Source of the DNA: CAVTPU01 sp963736695
GTDB taxonomy: Bacteria; Actinomycetota; Actinomycetes; Mycobacteriales; Micromonosporaceae
Assembly: GCA_963736695.1 (NCBI GenBank)
Contig: CAVTPU010000001.1
Span: forward strand, 1,178,001 to 1,242,000
Direction: 5' to 3'
DNA length: 64,000 bases
A program made the position numbers and the translations under genes. Under the pieces are notes generated by a model, which did not search any database, was not told the DNA's origin, and saw only the letters and a program-made list of their open reading frames with translations. Of this stretch, positions 8,659 through 16,938 are shown in pieces. The first letter of the stretch is position 1. Every line of letters starts with the position of its first letter.

Positions 8659-9671
8659 TCGGGCTTCGTTTCGCGGCTCATCAGTGTCTGGACAGCCTCG
8701 ACAGGGGCGAGACCCTCATGGCAGACCCGTTCGACCTGTTCGGTGATGGGCATCTCCACAGCGAGGCTGTGGGCGAGGTCGCGGATCGACAAGCAGCTCT
8801 TGACTCCTTCGGCGGTCTGCCGGGTCGCGGTCTGCGCCTGCGCCAGGGTCTCCCCCCATCCGAGATGCTCGCCGAAGGTGCGATTGCGTGACATCGGGGA
8901 CATGCAGGTGGCGACGAGGTCGCCCAACCCAGCGAGCCCGGCGAAGGTGAGCGGATCGGCACCGAGGCGCACCCCGAGGCGGGCGGTCTCGGCGAGCCCC
9001 CGGGTGATGAGCGCCGACTGGGTGTTGACCCCCAGCCCCATGCCGGCGGCCATGCCGCAGGCGAGCGCGATGACGTTCTTCACCGCACCGCCGAGCTCAC
9101 AACCGATGACATCGTTGTTGGTGTAGGGGCGAAAGTAGGGCGTGACGACCGCACGCTGCACGGCTGTGGCCCGTTCCTCGTCAACACACGCCACCACGGC
9201 TGCGGTCGGCTGCCCGACCGCGATCTCACCAGCGAGGTTGGGGCCGGTGATGACGGCGACCCGGGACAGGTCAAACCCGGTGACCTCGGCGATGACCTCG
9301 GTCATCCGTTTGCCGGTGCCGAGCTCGATGCCTTTCATGAGGCTCAGCAGCGTGGCGTCGGGGGTGATCGCACCGGTCCCGACCCAATGCCGCAGATTGT
9401 CCCGCGCGGTCTGCGAGGGCACGGCGATCACGATGAGCTCGGCGTCACCGATGGCCTCAGCCGCATCGGTGGTCGCGATGATTCGCTCCGGCAACAGTGT
9501 GCCCGGCAGATAGTCAGGGTTGCGGTGTTCACGCCGGATGTGGTCGACGACCTCCTCCCGGCGCGCCCACAGCACCACGTCCCGGCCCGCATCGGCGAGC
9601 ACCTTGGCAAACGTCGTGCCCCACGAGCCCGCACCCAGCACCGCCACCCGGCGGATCTGCGCCACGCCCAT
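8655..9671 (-). CDS. gpsA: NAD(P)-dependent glycerol-3-phosphate dehydrogenase
   Basis: Reduces dihydroxyacetone phosphate to sn-glycerol 3-phosphate, the backbone for phospholipids. The 338-residue protein has the N-terminal dinucleotide motif VAVLGAGSWGTTFAKVLA, the catalytic lysine region LGGAVKNVIALACGM, and AGLGDLVATC. The downstream acyltransferase gene plsC, transcribed just before it, acts on the product family, so the pair fits a phospholipid operon. Confidence 0.96.
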   Translation of the reverse strand: MGVAQIRRVAVLGAGSWGTTFAKVLADAGRDVVLWARREEVVDHIRREHRNPDYLPGTLLPERIIATTDAAEAIGDAELIVIAVPSQTARDNLRHWVGTGAITPDATLLSLMKGIELGTGKRMTEVIAEVTGFDLSRVAVITGPNLAGEIAVGQPTAAVVACVDEERATAVQRAVVTPYFRPYTNNDVIGCELGGAVKNVIALACGMAAGMGLGVNTQSALITRGLAETARLGVRLGADPLTFAGLAGLGDLVATCMSPMSRNRTFGEHLGWGETLAQAQTATRQTAEGVKSCLSIRDLAHSLAVEMPITEQVERVCHEGLAPVEAVQTLMSRETKPE

Positions 9672-9736
9672 TTCGCCTCATTCCCTGGGGTTGTCGCGAC
9701 CGGCCCTCGGTGCCATCGTGCGCCGGTGCAGCTGTC

Positions 9737-10462
9737 TCAGTCTCGCCGATCGCCGGGAAGATCAGCTATCGGCGGCGACCACAGCGGCGGTGCGGGCTCA
9801 CCCCGAACGGCGATGAGCTGATCGCGCAGCGCCGACATGATGTGATCGGTGATCTCCTGCAGAACGGGCGCCGTGGTGGGAGCCCCGGCCCACGCGCTGA
9901 GATCGAGTGGCGGGCCCGCGACGACGGTCATCGGGGTGCGCGGGCGCAGGCGTGTCTTCTTGGTGCGAGGGTCGAAGAGGTTGTGCGGCCCCCACAGAAC
10001 GACCGGCACCACGGGAGCGCCGGTCGACAGCCACAGACGGGCGGCGCCGGTCTTGCCGCGCATCGGCCACAGGTCCGGCTCTTTGGTCGTCGTGCCCTCG
10101 GGATAGATCACCAGCGCCCCACCCCGCTCAACCGCCGCGACTGCGGCGTCGAGTGCCTTCGCGGCGTCGACGGTGCCACGGAAAACCGGCGTCTGGTCGA
10201 CGGCGCGCAGATAGCGGCCGAGGACCGGCACGGCGAAGATGCTCGCCTTCGCCAGGAAGACCGGCCACCGGCCCGCGTCATAGACGAAATGCGCCAACGC
10301 CATCGGGTCGGCGTGGCTCGTGTGGTTCGCCACGATGATCACGGGCCCGGTGCGGGGGATGTTCTCCATGCCGCTCCACGTGCGTCGGGACATCACCGTC
10401 ATCACGGGCTTGACCACCGCGACAGCCAACCGCCGCCAGAACCCGATCTTCCGTCGCGTCAC
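9737..10462 (-). CDS. plsC: 1-acyl-sn-glycerol-3-phosphate acyltransferase
   Basis: A 241-residue PlsC-family acyltransferase that would make phosphatidic acid. The catalytic NHTSHAD motif (HX4D) lies near residue 47, with the glycerol-phosphate-binding FPEGT equivalent seen as YPEGTTTKE near residue 122. The N-terminus is amphipathic and basic rather than a full membrane span. I place the start at GTG 10462 because AAGGGAG lies upstream; a start 27 bp earlier lacks this. Upstream of gpsA in the same direction. Confidence 0.9.
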   Translation of the reverse strand: MTRRKIGFWRRLAVAVVKPVMTVMSRRTWSGMENIPRTGPVIIVANHTSHADPMALAHFVYDAGRWPVFLAKASIFAVPVLGRYLRAVDQTPVFRGTVDAAKALDAAVAAVERGGALVIYPEGTTTKEPDLWPMRGKTGAARLWLSTGAPVVPVVLWGPHNLFDPRTKKTRLRPRTPMTVVAGPPLDLSAWAGAPTTAPVLQEITDHIMSALRDQLIAVRGEPAPPLWSPPIADLPGDRRD

Positions 10463-10584
10463 GCGTGCTCCCTTCACGTCTGGGGGCAATCATGCCTGGC
10501 TGAGCCGGCCACGGGTATAGGCCGAGTGGAACGACCTTGGTGCGCTCCTCGACCGCCACCGTCCGGGCAGGCGAAGATGGCACA

Positions 10585-11241
10585 GTGAGCTGGACAGTCA
10601 TCGTGCCGATGAAGCGCCTCATCCATGCCAAGTCGAGGCTGCGTGGCGCGTACCCAAGAATTGATCATGGGGAGCTCGTGCTCGCGATGGCGATGGACAC
10701 GGTGACCGCGATCCTGCGCACCCCGACGGTGGCCGGCGTCGTCGTCGTCACGGCGGACGAGGCGGCACACGCGGCCGCCGTCGCCGTCGGGGCCCACGTC
10801 ATCGCCGATGTGCCCGACTCCGGGCTCAATCCGGCGCTGGCCTATGCCGCCACCCAGGTGCGGGCCACCCGGCCGGAGGCCGCCATCGCGGTGCTCACCG
10901 CCGATCTGCCCGCGCTGCGCCCCGCGGAGCTCGCCGAGGCGCTCACGGCCGCCTGGGGGCCGGAGAAAGGGACATCGTCGAGCACCCCGCCCGCGGATCG
11001 CGCATTCGTCGCCGACTCGGCGGGCACCGGCACCGTGCTGCTCACGGCGAGCACGAGCCGCTTGGGGCCCAGGTTCGGCCCCGGATCGGCCGAGCAGCAT
11101 CTGACGAGCGGCGCGATCGCGCTCACCGGCCCGTGGCCGTCGCTGCGCGGCGACGTCGACACCCCAGCCGACTTCACCGCCGCCGCCGCGCTCGGGCTCG
11201 GTTCCCGGACAAGCGCCCTGCGCGAGACAATGACACGATGA
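10585..11241 (+). CDS. cofC: 2-phospholactate/phosphoenolpyruvate guanylyltransferase (F420 biosynthesis)
   Basis: CofC (FbiD in mycobacteria) activates phosphoenolpyruvate or 2-phospholactate with GTP, the entry step to coenzyme F420. The 218-residue product begins WTVIVPMKRLIHAKSRL, a typical nucleotidyltransferase start, and has the acidic metal site in VLTADLPALRP near residue 112. GTG at 10585 gives this N-terminus. Its stop overlaps the next small gene by ATGA. Neighbouring M. tuberculosis gene Rv2983 is the equivalent. Confidence 0.9.
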   Translation: MSWTVIVPMKRLIHAKSRLRGAYPRIDHGELVLAMAMDTVTAILRTPTVAGVVVVTADEAAHAAAVAVGAHVIADVPDSGLNPALAYAATQVRATRPEAAIAVLTADLPALRPAELAEALTAAWGPEKGTSSSTPPADRAFVADSAGTGTVLLTASTSRLGPRFGPGSAEQHLTSGAIALTGPWPSLRGDVDTPADFTAAAALGLGSRTSALRETMTR

Positions 11242-11507
11242 CCCCCGACGACCCGATGTCAAGCGACAGACTGGCGTCATCAGGCACTCCGGTGACGTCT
11301 CCCCCGAAACCCCCACAGGGCACGGTCGCGGAGTTCGACTCCCACACCCGTTCTGGGTGGATTCTGCGTGATGATGGATCCCGAGTGGACTTTCCCGGGA
11401 CTGCGGTCAGTCCCTCGATTCGTCTGCTCCGTGTGGGGCAGCGGGTGCGTTATGAACTCCAGGCACCGCAAGAAGTGGCGTTCGTCACCATCCTGACGCC
11501 CCAGTGA
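11238..11507 (+). CDS. Small cold-shock-domain-like protein
   Basis: An 89-residue protein starting with ATG that overlaps the cofC stop (ATGA). After a polar 30-residue N-terminal tail, the region GTVAEFDSHTRSGWILRDDG followed by SRVDFPG and RLLRVGQRVRYEL resembles the nucleic-acid-binding OB fold of cold-shock proteins, though the classical RNP1 KGFGFI is degraded to SGWIL. It sits 55 bp before ppk, suggesting cofC, this gene and ppk form one transcript. Function unknown; RNA binding is inferred from the fold only. Confidence 0.7.
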   Translation: MTPDDPMSSDRLASSGTPVTSPPKPPQGTVAEFDSHTRSGWILRDDGSRVDFPGTAVSPSIRLLRVGQRVRYELQAPQEVAFVTILTPQ

Positions 11508-11562
11508 CATCGTCAACATCGAATTCATTTTGCGGCCGCACCAGGCGCGTCATGATGAAAGG

Positions 11563-13860
11563 GTGAACGACTCGCGGCCTCGGTCGGTGCCCCGTCAGTC
11601 CGGCGGACGGGCGAAGGGTAAGACGTCGGGGACGAAACGGGCGGCAGTCATCGGCGGGGTCTCGCTGAAGTCCCCTCACGACGCCGAGACCCGCAGCACC
11701 GAGACCCGCGACCCGACGCCCGCACCAGACGGGACCGCGACCATGACCTCATCGGCGCCACTGCCTCACGGACGCTATCTCAACAGGGAACTCTCCTGGC
11801 TCGACTTCAACGCCAGAGTGCTCACCCTCGCCGAGGATCGGGCCACGCCGCTGCTGGAGCGGGCGAAGTTCCTCGCCATCTTCGCCAACAACCTTGACGA
11901 GTTCTACATGGTACGGGTGGCCGGTCTTATGCGTCGCTTGCAGACCGGACTGCCGTCGCAGAGCCCCGACACGCTCACCGCGCGCGAACAGCTCGCCCTC
12001 ATCTCCCAACGCGCGGCCGAGCTGATGGACCGACACGCCCACTGTTACACCAACGTGGTGGCGCCCGCCCTGGCCGATCAGCAAGTGCGCACGCACCGCT
12101 GGGACGACTTGGATCCGTCCGCCCAGCAACGCCTGCGCACCTATTTCCGCCAACACATCTTCCCGGTGCTCACGCCGCTCGCGGTCGATCCGGCACACCC
12201 GTTCCCCTATATCTCCGGGCTCTCGCTCAATCTCGCCGTCGTGGTTCGTGACCCGGCCGGCGGGCCGCAACTGTTCGCGCGCATCAAGGTGCCCAACAAC
12301 GTGCATCGCTTCGTGTCGGTTGACGCGCCGGGGCGGGCCGGGGTCATGACGCCGGCCACGGGCGACTCCCCTCGCGGCATGCGGTTCGTGCCGGTCGAGG
12401 AGCTCATCGCCGCGCACCTTGGCGACCTTTTCCCCGGAATGCTCGTCGTCGAACATCACCTGTTCCGGGTGACCCGCAACGCCGAGTTGGAGGTCGACGA
12501 CGACCGCGACGAGGACCTGTTGCAGGCGTTGGAACGAGAACTCGCCCGACGCCGTTTCGGCCCGCCCGTGCGTCTGGAGGTGGCATCCTCCATCTCCGAT
12601 CAGGTGCTCGAATTGTTGATGCGGGAACTCGACATCGACGATGAACACGTCGTACGGGTGCCTGGTCTTCTTGATCTGTCACAGCTGTGGCAGGTCTATG
12701 CCGAGGTCGACCGACCCGACCTCAAGGATCGACCGTTTGTGCCGGCGACCCATCCGCTCTTCGCCGAGGGCGAAGTGCCGCGCAGCGTCTTCGCTCGACT
12801 GCGTGACCGCGATGTGCTCGTCCACCATCCCTATCATTCGTTTTCGACGAGCGTGCAACGGTTCATCGAGCAGGCCGCGGCCGACCCCGACGTGCTCGCC
12901 ATCAAACAGACCCTCTATCGCACCAGTGGCGACTCCCCGGTGGTGGACGCGCTGGTCGCGGCGGCCCGCGCCGGCAAACAGGTGGTGGTGCTCGTCGAGG
13001 TGAAGGCCCGCTTCGATGAACAGGCCAACATCGGCTGGGCCCGCACCCTGGAGCAGGCCGGCTGCCACGTCGTCTACGGCCTGGTCGGACTCAAGACCCA
13101 CTGCAAGACCGCGATGGTGGTGCGTGAGGAGGGCGGCATCCTGCGCCGCTATTGCCACATCGGAACCGGCAACTATCACCCCAAGACCGCGCGCACCTAT
13201 GAAGACTTCGGCCTGCTCACCGCCGATCCGGAGGTCGGCGCCGACCTCACCGATCTGTTCAACGTGCTCACCGGATACAGCCGGCAGACCAGCTATAGCC
13301 GACTGCTCGTCGCCCCGCATGGCGTCCGGTCGGGCGTCGTCGAGCGCATCGAACGAGAAGCCGCGAACGTCCGGTCCGGCCGGCCAGCGGCGATACAAAT
13401 CAAGGTCAACTCTATTGTGGACGAGGAGATCGTCGACGCGCTCTACCGCGCGAGCCAGGCCGGGGTCGATATCGACCTCATCGTCCGCGGCATCTGCACC
13501 CTGCGGCCGGGTGTCGCCGGGCTCTCCGACCGCATCCGGGTCCGATCGATCGTCGGCCGCTTCCTCGAGCACTCGCGGGCATTCCACTTCGCCAACGGCG
13601 GCGACGACGAGTGGTGGATCGGCTCAGCCGATCTCATGCACCGCAACCTCGACCGACGGGTCGAGGCACTGGTGCGGGTCACCGACCCCGCCGCCCAGAC
13701 TGAGCTGCGACGGGTCTTCTCGGCCTGCGTCGACCCCGCCACCGCCGGCTTCGACCTCGACTCCGAGGGGACATGGCACCGGCGCCAGGCAGACCCCGCC
13801 CATGTGCTGCAGGATCTTCAGGAGAGCCTGCTGCGGCGAGCCGCCCAACGCAGCGAATGA
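11563..13860 (+). CDS. ppk: Polyphosphate kinase 1
   Basis: Reversibly makes inorganic polyphosphate from ATP. The core begins at RYLNRELSWLDFN and runs to the C-terminus. The catalytic histidine segment is HIGTGNYHPKTAR (near 13160), and a second conserved His is in EHSRAFHFANGG. The start is uncertain: GTG 11563 is given, but ATG 11743 would remove a 60-residue low-complexity Thr/Arg/Pro-rich leader not needed for the fold. GAAAGG abuts GTG 11563 too closely to be a convincing ribosome site. About 765 residues with the longer start. Confidence 0.93.
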   Translation: MNDSRPRSVPRQSGGRAKGKTSGTKRAAVIGGVSLKSPHDAETRSTETRDPTPAPDGTATMTSSAPLPHGRYLNRELSWLDFNARVLTLAEDRATPLLERAKFLAIFANNLDEFYMVRVAGLMRRLQTGLPSQSPDTLTAREQLALISQRAAELMDRHAHCYTNVVAPALADQQVRTHRWDDLDPSAQQRLRTYFRQHIFPVLTPLAVDPAHPFPYISGLSLNLAVVVRDPAGGPQLFARIKVPNNVHRFVSVDAPGRAGVMTPATGDSPRGMRFVPVEELIAAHLGDLFPGMLVVEHHLFRVTRNAELEVDDDRDEDLLQALERELARRRFGPPVRLEVASSISDQVLELLMRELDIDDEHVVRVPGLLDLSQLWQVYAEVDRPDLKDRPFVPATHPLFAEGEVPRSVFARLRDRDVLVHHPYHSFSTSVQRFIEQAAADPDVLAIKQTLYRTSGDSPVVDALVAAARAGKQVVVLVEVKARFDEQANIGWARTLEQAGCHVVYGLVGLKTHCKTAMVVREEGGILRRYCHIGTGNYHPKTARTYEDFGLLTADPEVGADLTDLFNVLTGYSRQTSYSRLLVAPHGVRSGVVERIEREAANVRSGRPAAIQIKVNSIVDEEIVDALYRASQAGVDIDLIVRGICTLRPGVAGLSDRIRVRSIVGRFLEHSRAFHFANGGDDEWWIGSADLMHRNLDRRVEALVRVTDPAAQTELRRVFSACVDPATAGFDLDSEGTWHRRQADPAHVLQDLQESLLRRAAQRSE

Positions 13861-13921
13861 ACGCGGGCATGCGCGGCCACCCTCTCCCCCTCGATCGCCG
13901 CCGCCGGTAGGCTCTGCGGCC

Positions 13922-15454
13922 ATGCTCGAAGAAGAACGTAAGTATCAGGTCGACGCGCAGTTCACCCTGCCGGACCTGGCAGGCTGCGTTCCTGTCGGCG
14001 GCCGGCTCATCGAACGGCCGACGCACAAGCTGCGCGCGACCTACTACGACACCCATGATCTGCGTCTGGCCCGAGCGGGCGCTTTCCTGCGGCACCGGCG
14101 AGGCGACGACGAGCCCTGGACGGTGAAACTGCCGACCCGGACACCCGGCACCCGAGCCGAGATCTCGGTCAACGGTTCCTCGTCGTCGGTTCCCAAACGG
14201 TTGCTGGATCTCGTGACAGCCATCACCAGAGGCCACCCGATCGCTCAGGTCGCCGTGCTCGTCACGCACCGGCGAGCCGTTCAGCTCTGCGACCGCGACG
14301 ACCGGGTGGCGGTCGCGGTGGTCGACGACGCCGTCAGCGTGCTGCACGACAACCGGATCGTCGGCAAGTTTCGCGAAATCGAGGTCGAGCGCCGAGCCGG
14401 GCGGGCGCACCTGATGGACATGGTCGAGGCCGCGCTATGCGCGGCCGGAGCCGTCGGCGGCACGTTCGCTCCCCCGCTCGCCCGTGCGCTCGATCTGCAG
14501 CCCGATCCCACGCCCGACTGGCCCGTCCCCCCGGATCGGTTGCCGAAACGCGCGTCGGCGGGCGACGTCGCCGTCGCCGCGCTGATCACCGACATCGCCC
14601 GCGTCATCGACCACGATCCGTTGGTTCGACTGCGGGCCACCGTCGGGGACAACGACACCGCCGTGCATCAGATGCGGGTGGGCTGCCGCCGTCTGCGCAG
14701 TGATCTGCGCACTCTGCTCACACTGCTCGACGCCGATTGGGCGGTGGGTCTGCGGCGCGAGATCGGCTGGGTCGCCGATATCCTCGGCGCCGCCCGCGAC
14801 GCGCAGATGTTGCGCGAACGACTGCACCACACCGGCGCCACGGATCCCCTCGCCCCGTTGGATCAGGCTGCGATCGCACGCATCGACGCCGATCTCACCG
14901 CGCGATATGAGGAGTCCATGGCTGCCATCGAGGGCCAACTCAGCACGCCGCGCTATCACCGCCTGCTCGACGAACTGCTCGCCGCGGCCACGACACCGCA
15001 GCTGCGCAAGAAGGCTCACGAGCCCGCACGCGACGTGCTTCCCCACATCGCCAGACGCCCGTGGCGCGCGTTCATCGACGGCGGGCACGGACGGGTTGGG
15101 GCCAACCGTCTCGACCCCACAGCCAGTGACGAGGTGTGGCATGGCGTGCGAATTCGCGCCAAGCGAGCGCGTTATGCCGCCGAGATAGCGGCAGAAGTGC
15201 TGGGCGGAGGGGTTGTCGAGTTCGCCGAGGCCCTCGCCCGGGTGCAGGACGTGCTCGGTGAGCATCACGACGCGACCATCGCGGCCGACACGTGGCTCGC
15301 GATCGCCGCCGCCGACCCTGACGACTATGGTTTGGCCATCACCGCAGGCCGCCTCTATGAGCGGGAACGTCAAGCGGTGCATGCCGCCCGAGCCGCGTTC
15401 CCGGCGGCGTGGAGGGCCGCCAACGAGCGACACCTCACCCGGTGGCTCGACTGA
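13922..15454 (+). CDS. CYTH and CHAD domain protein
   Basis: A 510-residue two-domain protein. The CYTH (triphosphate tunnel) domain begins EEERKYQVD at residue 3, matching the ExExK signature, and carries many charged residues for triphosphate binding. The CHAD domain occupies about residues 215-510, with paired helices and conserved His in VHQMRVGCRRLRSDLRT and VWHGVRIRAKRARYA. CHAD proteins bind polyphosphate; the location just after ppk supports a shared role in polyphosphate metabolism (inference). Convergent with hupB. Confidence 0.9.
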   Translation: MLEEERKYQVDAQFTLPDLAGCVPVGGRLIERPTHKLRATYYDTHDLRLARAGAFLRHRRGDDEPWTVKLPTRTPGTRAEISVNGSSSSVPKRLLDLVTAITRGHPIAQVAVLVTHRRAVQLCDRDDRVAVAVVDDAVSVLHDNRIVGKFREIEVERRAGRAHLMDMVEAALCAAGAVGGTFAPPLARALDLQPDPTPDWPVPPDRLPKRASAGDVAVAALITDIARVIDHDPLVRLRATVGDNDTAVHQMRVGCRRLRSDLRTLLTLLDADWAVGLRREIGWVADILGAARDAQMLRERLHHTGATDPLAPLDQAAIARIDADLTARYEESMAAIEGQLSTPRYHRLLDELLAAATTPQLRKKAHEPARDVLPHIARRPWRAFIDGGHGRVGANRLDPTASDEVWHGVRIRAKRARYAAEIAAEVLGGGVVEFAEALARVQDVLGEHHDATIAADTWLAIAAADPDDYGLAITAGRLYERERQAVHAARAAFPAAWRAANERHLTRWLD

Positions 15455-15521
15455 CTGACAGCCTGTGCTGATGCGCGTCGTTCGAGCTCAGGTCGTTCAC
15501 ACTCGGGTCTGAGGGCCACGC

Positions 15522-15566
15522 AGAAGGGCACCGTCTCACCTGCCGGCGGTGATCGGGTGCCCTTCT
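15522..15566. terminator. Nested hairpin between convergent CHAD gene and hupB
   Basis: An 11-bp perfect inverted repeat (AGAAGGGCACC / GGTGCCCTTCT) enclosing a second short repeat (CACC / GGTG). It lies 23 bp from the hupB stop, so it probably ends both transcripts. Confidence 0.65.
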
Positions 15567-15588
15567 TCGAGGTCCTGTGTGGACCGGT

Positions 15589-16185
15589 TCAGGCTTTGCG
15601 AGCCCGGGTCGCCTTGACGGCGGTCGTCCTGCTGGTGGTCGACTTCGCGGCGGTCGACTTCGCAGCGGTCTTCGCCGCCGCCGTGCGGACCGTGGCGGTG
15701 CGGCGCGGCGTGGCGGTGGCGGCGGCCTTGGTGGCCCTCTTCGTCGGAGCCGCTTTGGTCGCGGCGGTCTTGGTCGCCTTGGCGGCCGTGGTCTTCGCGG
15801 CGGTCTTCGTGGCCGGCCTGGCGGTGGTCTTAGTCGCCGCGGCCTTGGCGGCAGTCGCCTTGGTGGTGGCCTTCTTCACCGAAGCGGCGGCCTTGGCAAC
15901 CTTCGGCACCTTGCCGGCCGCGACCATGTCCTTGAAGCCCGCGCCGGCACGGAACGCCGGAACCGAGGTCTTCTTCACTTTGACTGACTCGCCGGTGCGC
16001 GGGTTGCGCGCTGTGCGTGCCGCCCGAACTCGTTTCTCAAAGACGCCGAACCCGGTAATCGAGACCTTGTCGCCTTTGGTCACCGCTCCCTGGATCTCAG
16101 CGAGAACCGCATCGAGTGCGGCGGTCGCCGACTTCCGGTCACCCAGTCGTCCAGCGAGCGCCTCAATCAGCTCGGCCTTGTTCAC
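15589..16185 (-). CDS. hupB: HU family DNA-binding protein with Lys/Ala-rich C-terminal tail
   Basis: A nucleoid protein of 198 residues. Residues 1-90 are the HU fold (NKAELIEALAGRL, SITGFGVFEKRVRAAR, NPRTGE). The remaining 100 residues are a disordered tail of repeated KAA/TKA units like eukaryotic histone H1, the arrangement known from mycobacterial HupB and Streptomyces HupS. GTG at 16185 is chosen because GGAGGG precedes it and it gives the normal HU N-terminus; an in-frame ATG 15 bp upstream lies inside that ribosome site. Confidence 0.95.
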   Translation of the reverse strand: MNKAELIEALAGRLGDRKSATAALDAVLAEIQGAVTKGDKVSITGFGVFEKRVRAARTARNPRTGESVKVKKTSVPAFRAGAGFKDMVAAGKVPKVAKAAASVKKATTKATAAKAAATKTTARPATKTAAKTTAAKATKTAATKAAPTKRATKAAATATPRRTATVRTAAAKTAAKSTAAKSTTSRTTAVKATRARKA

Positions 16186-16207
16186 GATTTTCCCTCCCAT
16201 AACCCAA

Positions 16208-16226
16208 AGCTGTCCTTCAAACAGCT
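16208..16226 (-). promoter_or_regulatory. Short hairpin in the hupB 5' leader
   Basis: AGCTGT and ACAGCT form a 6-bp perfect stem with a 7-nt loop between the predicted promoter and the hupB ribosome site. It may stabilise the mRNA; no regulatory role is shown. Confidence 0.4.
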
Positions 16227-16237
16227 ATTCTGCGCGC

Positions 16238-16266
16238 ACATTAGTCCAACCGCAGCCAATACACAA
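16238..16266 (-). promoter_or_regulatory. Predicted hupB promoter
   Basis: On the minus strand TTGTGT (16266-16261) is separated by exactly 17 bp from TAATGT (16243-16238), a good match to a housekeeping sigma -35/-10 pair, about 50 bp before the hupB start. Confidence 0.5.
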
Positions 16267-16350
16267 ACATCAGCGCGGAAGAGAATCGTTGGGTCGCAAG
16301 GGATCCGACTATGAGGGCCACTGTGGGTAGCCGATGTGGACACTTCCGGG

Positions 16351-16938
16351 CTAGCCGATGACCGCCGACCACCCCGGTCTGGTCGTTTCAAAAGCAGCGA
16401 TCGCGGGCTCGTGACGAAGGGTCAGACTGATGTCGTCCAGCCCTTCGAGTAAACGCCAACGACTATGCGAGTCAAGGGAAAAAGGCCAGCTCAGGGCATC
16501 GACACGCACCTCGCCATCAACCAGATCGACGCTGATGTGTCTGCCTGGCTGAGCTCCGATGAGGTCCCACAGTTGATGCACCACGGGCTCCGGCAACACG
16601 ATCGGCAGCAGTCCGCCCTTGAGCGCGTTGGTTCGAAAAATATCACCGAACGAGGGTGCGACGACCGCGCGGAATCCATAGTCCTGGAGTGCCCACACGG
16701 CGTGTTCGCGAGAAGAGCCAACCCCGAACCGATGTCCGGCGACGAGGATCGAACCGTCAGCGAAGGCAGGATCGTTGAGCACGAAGGTGGGATCGGCCCG
16801 CCAGGAACGGAACAGGCCATCGTCGAAGCCGACGCGGCTGACCCGCTTGAGATATTCCGCTGGAATGATCTGGTCGGTGTCGACGTCGGAGCGCCGCAGC
16901 GGGACGGCGACTCCGCTGTGCACGGTGAATTTGTTCAT
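16351..16938 (-). CDS. leuD: 3-isopropylmalate dehydratase small subunit
   Basis: Small (swivel) subunit of isopropylmalate isomerase, the second step of leucine synthesis. The 195-residue product has VPLRRSDVDTDQIIPAEYLKR near the N-terminus and FGVGSSREHAVWAL with the substrate-binding SSREHA motif. Its ATG overlaps the leuC stop (ATGA), so the subunits are coupled. Only 165 bp separate it from hupB downstream. Confidence 0.96.
   Translation of the reverse strand: MNKFTVHSGVAVPLRRSDVDTDQIIPAEYLKRVSRVGFDDGLFRSWRADPTFVLNDPAFADGSILVAGHRFGVGSSREHAVWALQDYGFRAVVAPSFGDIFRTNALKGGLLPIVLPEPVVHQLWDLIGAQPGRHISVDLVDGEVRVDALSWPFSLDSHSRWRLLEGLDDISLTLRHEPAIAAFETTRPGWSAVIG

Noticed and set aside
13016..13921. 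Long plus-strand frame extending the CYTH-CHAD gene upstream through ppk
   Set aside because: It is the shadow frame of ppk. The ATG at 13922 gives the conserved EEERKYQVD start.
15557..16330. Plus-strand ORF opposite hupB rich in Ala and Val
   Set aside because: It is the antisense of the repetitive Lys/Ala tail of HU, with no ribosome site or known family.
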